This document shows positions 14,274 to 16,644 of a stretch of DNA of 16,644 nucleotides, one piece after another. The position numbers were made by a program, and so were the translations under genes. The stretch lies in assembly GCA_016935775.1 (NCBI GenBank), contig JAFGQF010000065.1:1-16644 (forward strand), written 5' to 3'. The notes below the pieces were generated by a model. That model was not told where the DNA came from. It searched no databases and saw only the letters and a program-made list of their open reading frames with translations. The stretch's first letter is position 1; each line of letters begins with the position of its first letter. The DNA comes from Caldifarciminota bacterium. Its GTDB lineage: Bacteria > Hydrothermota > Tepidihabitantia > Tepidihabitantales > Tepidihabitantaceae.

Positions 14274-15551
14274 ATGGCTGTCATCGCTCTCGTCGGCCGG
14301 CCCAACACCGGCAAGTCCACGCTCTTCAACCGCCTGGTCGGCGGCCGCATCGCGATAACCCTGCACGAGCCGGGCATCACCCGCGACCGCATCATCCGCA
14401 CCGCCGAATGGTCGGGCCGGCGCTGCCAGGTCATTGACACCGGCGGGCTCGTGCCCGACGCCGAAGACGAAATCCAGCGGCAGATAGAGCGCCAGGTCCG
14501 GGTCGCGCTCGGCGAGGCCGACGTCGTCGTGCTGGTGGTGGACGGCCGCGACGGCCTGCACGCGCTCGACCAGGAAATCGCCGCCCGGCTCAGGCGCGAA
14601 GGCACCGGCTTCCTGGTCGCGGTGAACAAGCTCGACGCCCGGCGCGAATTCGACCAGGCGGAGTTCCACGCGCTCGGCGGCGACGGGCTCTTTCCCCTGT
14701 CGGCCGCCCACGGCACCGGGGTTGACGACCTGCTCGAGGCGGCCTTCGCGCGCTTCCCGCCCGAGCCGCGCGCGCCCGGGACCACGGCGCTTTCGCTCGC
14801 CATCCTCGGCCGGCCCAATGTCGGCAAGTCATCGTTTCTCAACGCGCTCCTCGGCAGCGAACGCTCCATCGTCACCGCGATTCCCGGCACCACCCGTGAC
14901 ACGGTCGAGCAGGACTTCGAGCTCGACGGCCGGCTCTACCGACTGCTCGACACCGCCGGCATCCGCCGCCGTACCAGAGTCACCGACGGCGTCGAGTACT
15001 ACTCGGTCAGCCGCGCGCTCGACACTATCGAGCGCTGCGCGGTCGCGCTGCTGGTGGTGGACGCCACCGAGGGCCCGACCGACCAGGACCAGCGGCTTGC
15101 GCGGCTCATCGACTCGCGCGCCCGCGGCCTGGTGGTGGTCGCCAACAAGTTCGACCTCGTGCCGCACGCCGTGGTGAGCGACCTCGAGCGCTGGTTTGAC
15201 CGCCACCTCGGCTTCGTCGGCTACGCGCCGGTGGTCTTCACTTCGGCGCTCAAGAACACCGGCGTGACCGACGCGGTCCGGGCGGCCGGCCGGGTATTCG
15301 ACGCCGGCGGTCACCAGCTCAGCAACGTGCTGCTGCGCGACTCGGTGCTGCCCCGCATCCAGCGCCGCCAGCCCAGCTACGACTGCCGGGTCGTCGCCAT
15401 CAGCCAGACCGGCACCCGGCCGCCGATGTTCAAGCTCAGGCTATCCAAGCCCCAGGCCGCGGACAAGGCCTGGCTGAAGTTCGTCGCCACCGAGATTCGG
15501 CGGGTGTTCGGCTTCGTCGGCTACCCGGTACGCATCCGCACCTCGCGCTAG
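14274..15551 (+). CDS. der: Ribosome assembly GTPase Der (EngA)
   Basis: 425 residues with two tandem GTPase domains and a C-terminal KH-like domain, the unique Der layout. Domain 1 has GRPNTGKST (G1), GITRDR (G2), DTGG (G3) and NKLD (G4). Domain 2 has GRPNVGKSS, PGTTRDT, DTAG, NKFD and SALKNTG (G5). The KH-like end contains TGTRPPMFKL and FGFVGYPVRI, typical of the family. Der is essential in most bacteria for maturation of the 50S ribosomal subunit. The ATG at 14274 is preferred over an in-frame TTG at 14238 because G1 of the first domain begins directly after it, as in known Der proteins. Length agrees with the family (about 436 in Bacillus). The LCP-family gene starts 6 nt after its stop, so the two are probably co-transcribed. 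Confidence 0.97.
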   Translation: MAVIALVGRPNTGKSTLFNRLVGGRIAITLHEPGITRDRIIRTAEWSGRRCQVIDTGGLVPDAEDEIQRQIERQVRVALGEADVVVLVVDGRDGLHALDQEIAARLRREGTGFLVAVNKLDARREFDQAEFHALGGDGLFPLSAAHGTGVDDLLEAAFARFPPEPRAPGTTALSLAILGRPNVGKSSFLNALLGSERSIVTAIPGTTRDTVEQDFELDGRLYRLLDTAGIRRRTRVTDGVEYYSVSRALDTIERCAVALLVVDATEGPTDQDQRLARLIDSRARGLVVVANKFDLVPHAVVSDLERWFDRHLGFVGYAPVVFTSALKNTGVTDAVRAAGRVFDAGGHQLSNVLLRDSVLPRIQRRQPSYDCRVVAISQTGTRPPMFKLRLSKPQAADKAWLKFVATEIRRVFGFVGYPVRIRTSR

Positions 15552-15557
15552 AACCCG

Positions 15558-16644
15558 ATGGCCCGGTCCCGGACCTTGCTCGCGGTGCTGGCACCGCTGG
15601 CCTTGCTTGCGGCCGGGCTGCTGCTCTGGCTGCTGCTCCCGCGACACCGGACCGCGCCGACCGAAACTCCCGGCCTCGCCCTGTCCGGGACCTTCAATGT
15701 CCTGCTGGTCGGCTCGGACGCGCGCGCCCTGGGCAAAGTCGAGCGCGAGGGTCACGCCCGCAACCCGCGCCAGGAGCGCGCCCACTCCGACATCGTCATC
15801 CTCTGCCACTTCGACCTCGACTCGGGCCGGGTCAGCCTCGTCGGCCTGCCCCGCGACCTGCTCGTCGAAGTCCCGGGCGTCACGGCCGCCGAATCGGCCA
15901 CCGACTTCCGCCGGATGGAGAAACTCGCCCACGTCCTGCTCATCGGCGGCCCCGGGCTGCTCCGCCGCACGGTCGAAGGCCTGCTCGGCGTGACCATCGA
16001 CCGCCACGTGGTGTTCGACTTCGACTCGTTCCGGATGACGATGGGCGCGCTCGGTCCCTTTCTCGGCCGGCTGGCCATTGGCGGCCGTCGCGTCGGCTCG
16101 CGCGAAGACGCGCTTGCCCTGGCCCGCAAGCGCCACGGCCTGGCGCACGACGACATCGACCGCGTCCGCAACAACCTCCGGCTCATCCGGGCAACCATCG
16201 CGAGCACCTGGTGGCTTGGAACGTCACGACTCGCCGAGAACCTCGCCGGCCGAGTGCTCGGGGCGGTCGGCGACGACACCGACCTCACCCGCGCCGAACT
16301 GCTCGCGCTGATCGCGGCGCTGCGCCGGGCCGGTTTCCAACCCGGGAACATCGCGACAGCGGTGCTCGCCGGCGAGGGCCGCAGGGTCACGCTCGAGCGC
16401 TATGGCGAAACGCTCTGGTGCTACCTGCCCGCCTGGCCGGAAATCCGGCGCCAGGCCGACCGGTTCCTGCGCGGCCGGTCCGACGTCCCGGCGCACGATC
16501 TGATGACGGCGCTGGACTTCCCCGCGCCCGACTACCTGTTCCTCGACTACGAGACCGCGCCGATCGAAACGGTTGCCGACACCGCCGCGGTCAGCACCCG
16601 CCTGCTCGAGATGCGGCTGCTCGGTCTCGACACGTTGCCGGGAC
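15558..16644 (+). CDS. LCP-family (LytR-CpsA-Psr) membrane protein, 3' end outside window
   Basis: 362 residues are visible. A single membrane anchor lies at about 6-27 after a basic N-terminus (MARSR), with the rest outside the cytoplasm. The LCP domain (about 45-215) shows NVLLVGSDAR, HSDIVILCHFD (Ser77-Asp78), VGLPRDLLVEVPG (Arg99-Asp100), then GGPGLLRRTVEGLLGV, VVFDFDSF, DALALARKRH and DRVRNNLRLI, matching the conserved blocks. LCP enzymes transfer polyprenyl-linked glycans to peptidoglycan or another envelope acceptor. The region after about 260 resembles nothing recognised and includes a Trp/Tyr-rich stretch (LWCYLPAWPE). The ATG at 15558 lies 6 nt after the der stop, without a clear Shine-Dalgarno sequence, which suggests coupling to der translation. 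Confidence 0.82.
   Translation, partial: MARSRTLLAVLAPLALLAAGLLLWLLLPRHRTAPTETPGLALSGTFNVLLVGSDARALGKVEREGHARNPRQERAHSDIVILCHFDLDSGRVSLVGLPRDLLVEVPGVTAAESATDFRRMEKLAHVLLIGGPGLLRRTVEGLLGVTIDRHVVFDFDSFRMTMGALGPFLGRLAIGGRRVGSREDALALARKRHGLAHDDIDRVRNNLRLIRATIASTWWLGTSRLAENLAGRVLGAVGDDTDLTRAELLALIAALRRAGFQPGNIATAVLAGEGRRVTLERYGETLWCYLPAWPEIRRQADRFLRGRSDVPAHDLMTALDFPAPDYLFLDYETAPIETVADTAAVSTRLLEMRLLGLDTLPG

Noticed and set aside
12497..14437. 646-residue plus-strand open frame opposite the PLD gene
   Set aside because: It is antisense to both HKD motifs, shows no recognisable family and runs into der in a different frame.
14195..14902. N-terminal extension of the PLD frame to 14902
   Set aside because: The extension is antisense to der, whereas the ATG at 14194 starts a good signal peptide and has a consensus -10 in place.
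1..16644. tRNA, rRNA, CRISPR array, insertion sequence or prophage
   Set aside because: No cloverleaf-like segments, repeat-spacer pattern, transposase motifs or phage genes were seen, and coding density is high throughout; the longest gap is about 140 nt.

Overview
The window is a gene-dense, very GC-rich stretch of bacterial chromosome with no RNA genes, CRISPR arrays or insertion sequences. Nine genes plus one possible leader ORF lie on the minus strand, and two genes lie on the plus strand. Both secreted proteins (a gingipain-type C25 peptidase and a double-HKD phospholipase D-like protein) have a Sec signal peptide and a C-terminal segment resembling type IX secretion sorting / FlgD-like Ig domains. 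Together with the 'DD..NGDG..xPGE' segment of the peptidase, this suggests the FCB group or a related candidate phylum such as WOR-3/Stahlbacteria. That assignment is inference and not secure.

Layout from left to right. (1) 1-3287, minus: C25 peptidase running off the left edge, with its own promoter candidate, a 16-bp palindrome next to its ribosome binding site, and an in-frame octamer-repeat insertion in its C-terminal half. (2) 3406-9381, minus: a phosphorelay operon read from right to left. It encodes two double-receiver proteins of 255 aa each (one with a visibly dead first receiver), a possible 18-codon leader ORF, a REC-PAS-PAS histidine kinase, a PAS3 histidine kinase and a small Rcp1/CheY-like regulator. 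The leader and the last three genes are linked by 4-base ATGA or GTGA overlaps. No protein has a DNA-binding or enzymatic output domain, and none has a membrane segment. (3) 9520-12457, minus: three genes joined by 4-base overlaps, an alpha/beta hydrolase, a DUF364-type protein and a fold-III PLP-dependent decarboxylase. They look like a small unassigned metabolic pathway. (4) 12506-14194, minus: the secreted PLD-like protein, possibly in one transcript with block 3. (5) 14274 onward, plus: der (engA), the ribosome-assembly GTPase, followed 6 nt later by an LCP-family (LytR-CpsA-Psr) membrane protein that runs off the right edge. A 79-nt divergent promoter region separates blocks 4 and 5.

A recurring feature is promoter placement. 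The best promoter candidates for the first double-receiver gene, the PLD gene and der all put the -10 hexamer 6-9 nt before the start codon, which predicts leaderless or nearly leaderless mRNAs. The most distinctive unassigned biology is the hydrolase/DUF364/decarboxylase cassette. Next come the receiver-rich relay with no visible output, in which one receiver carries Glu for Asp, and the repeat inserted in frame into the peptidase gene.
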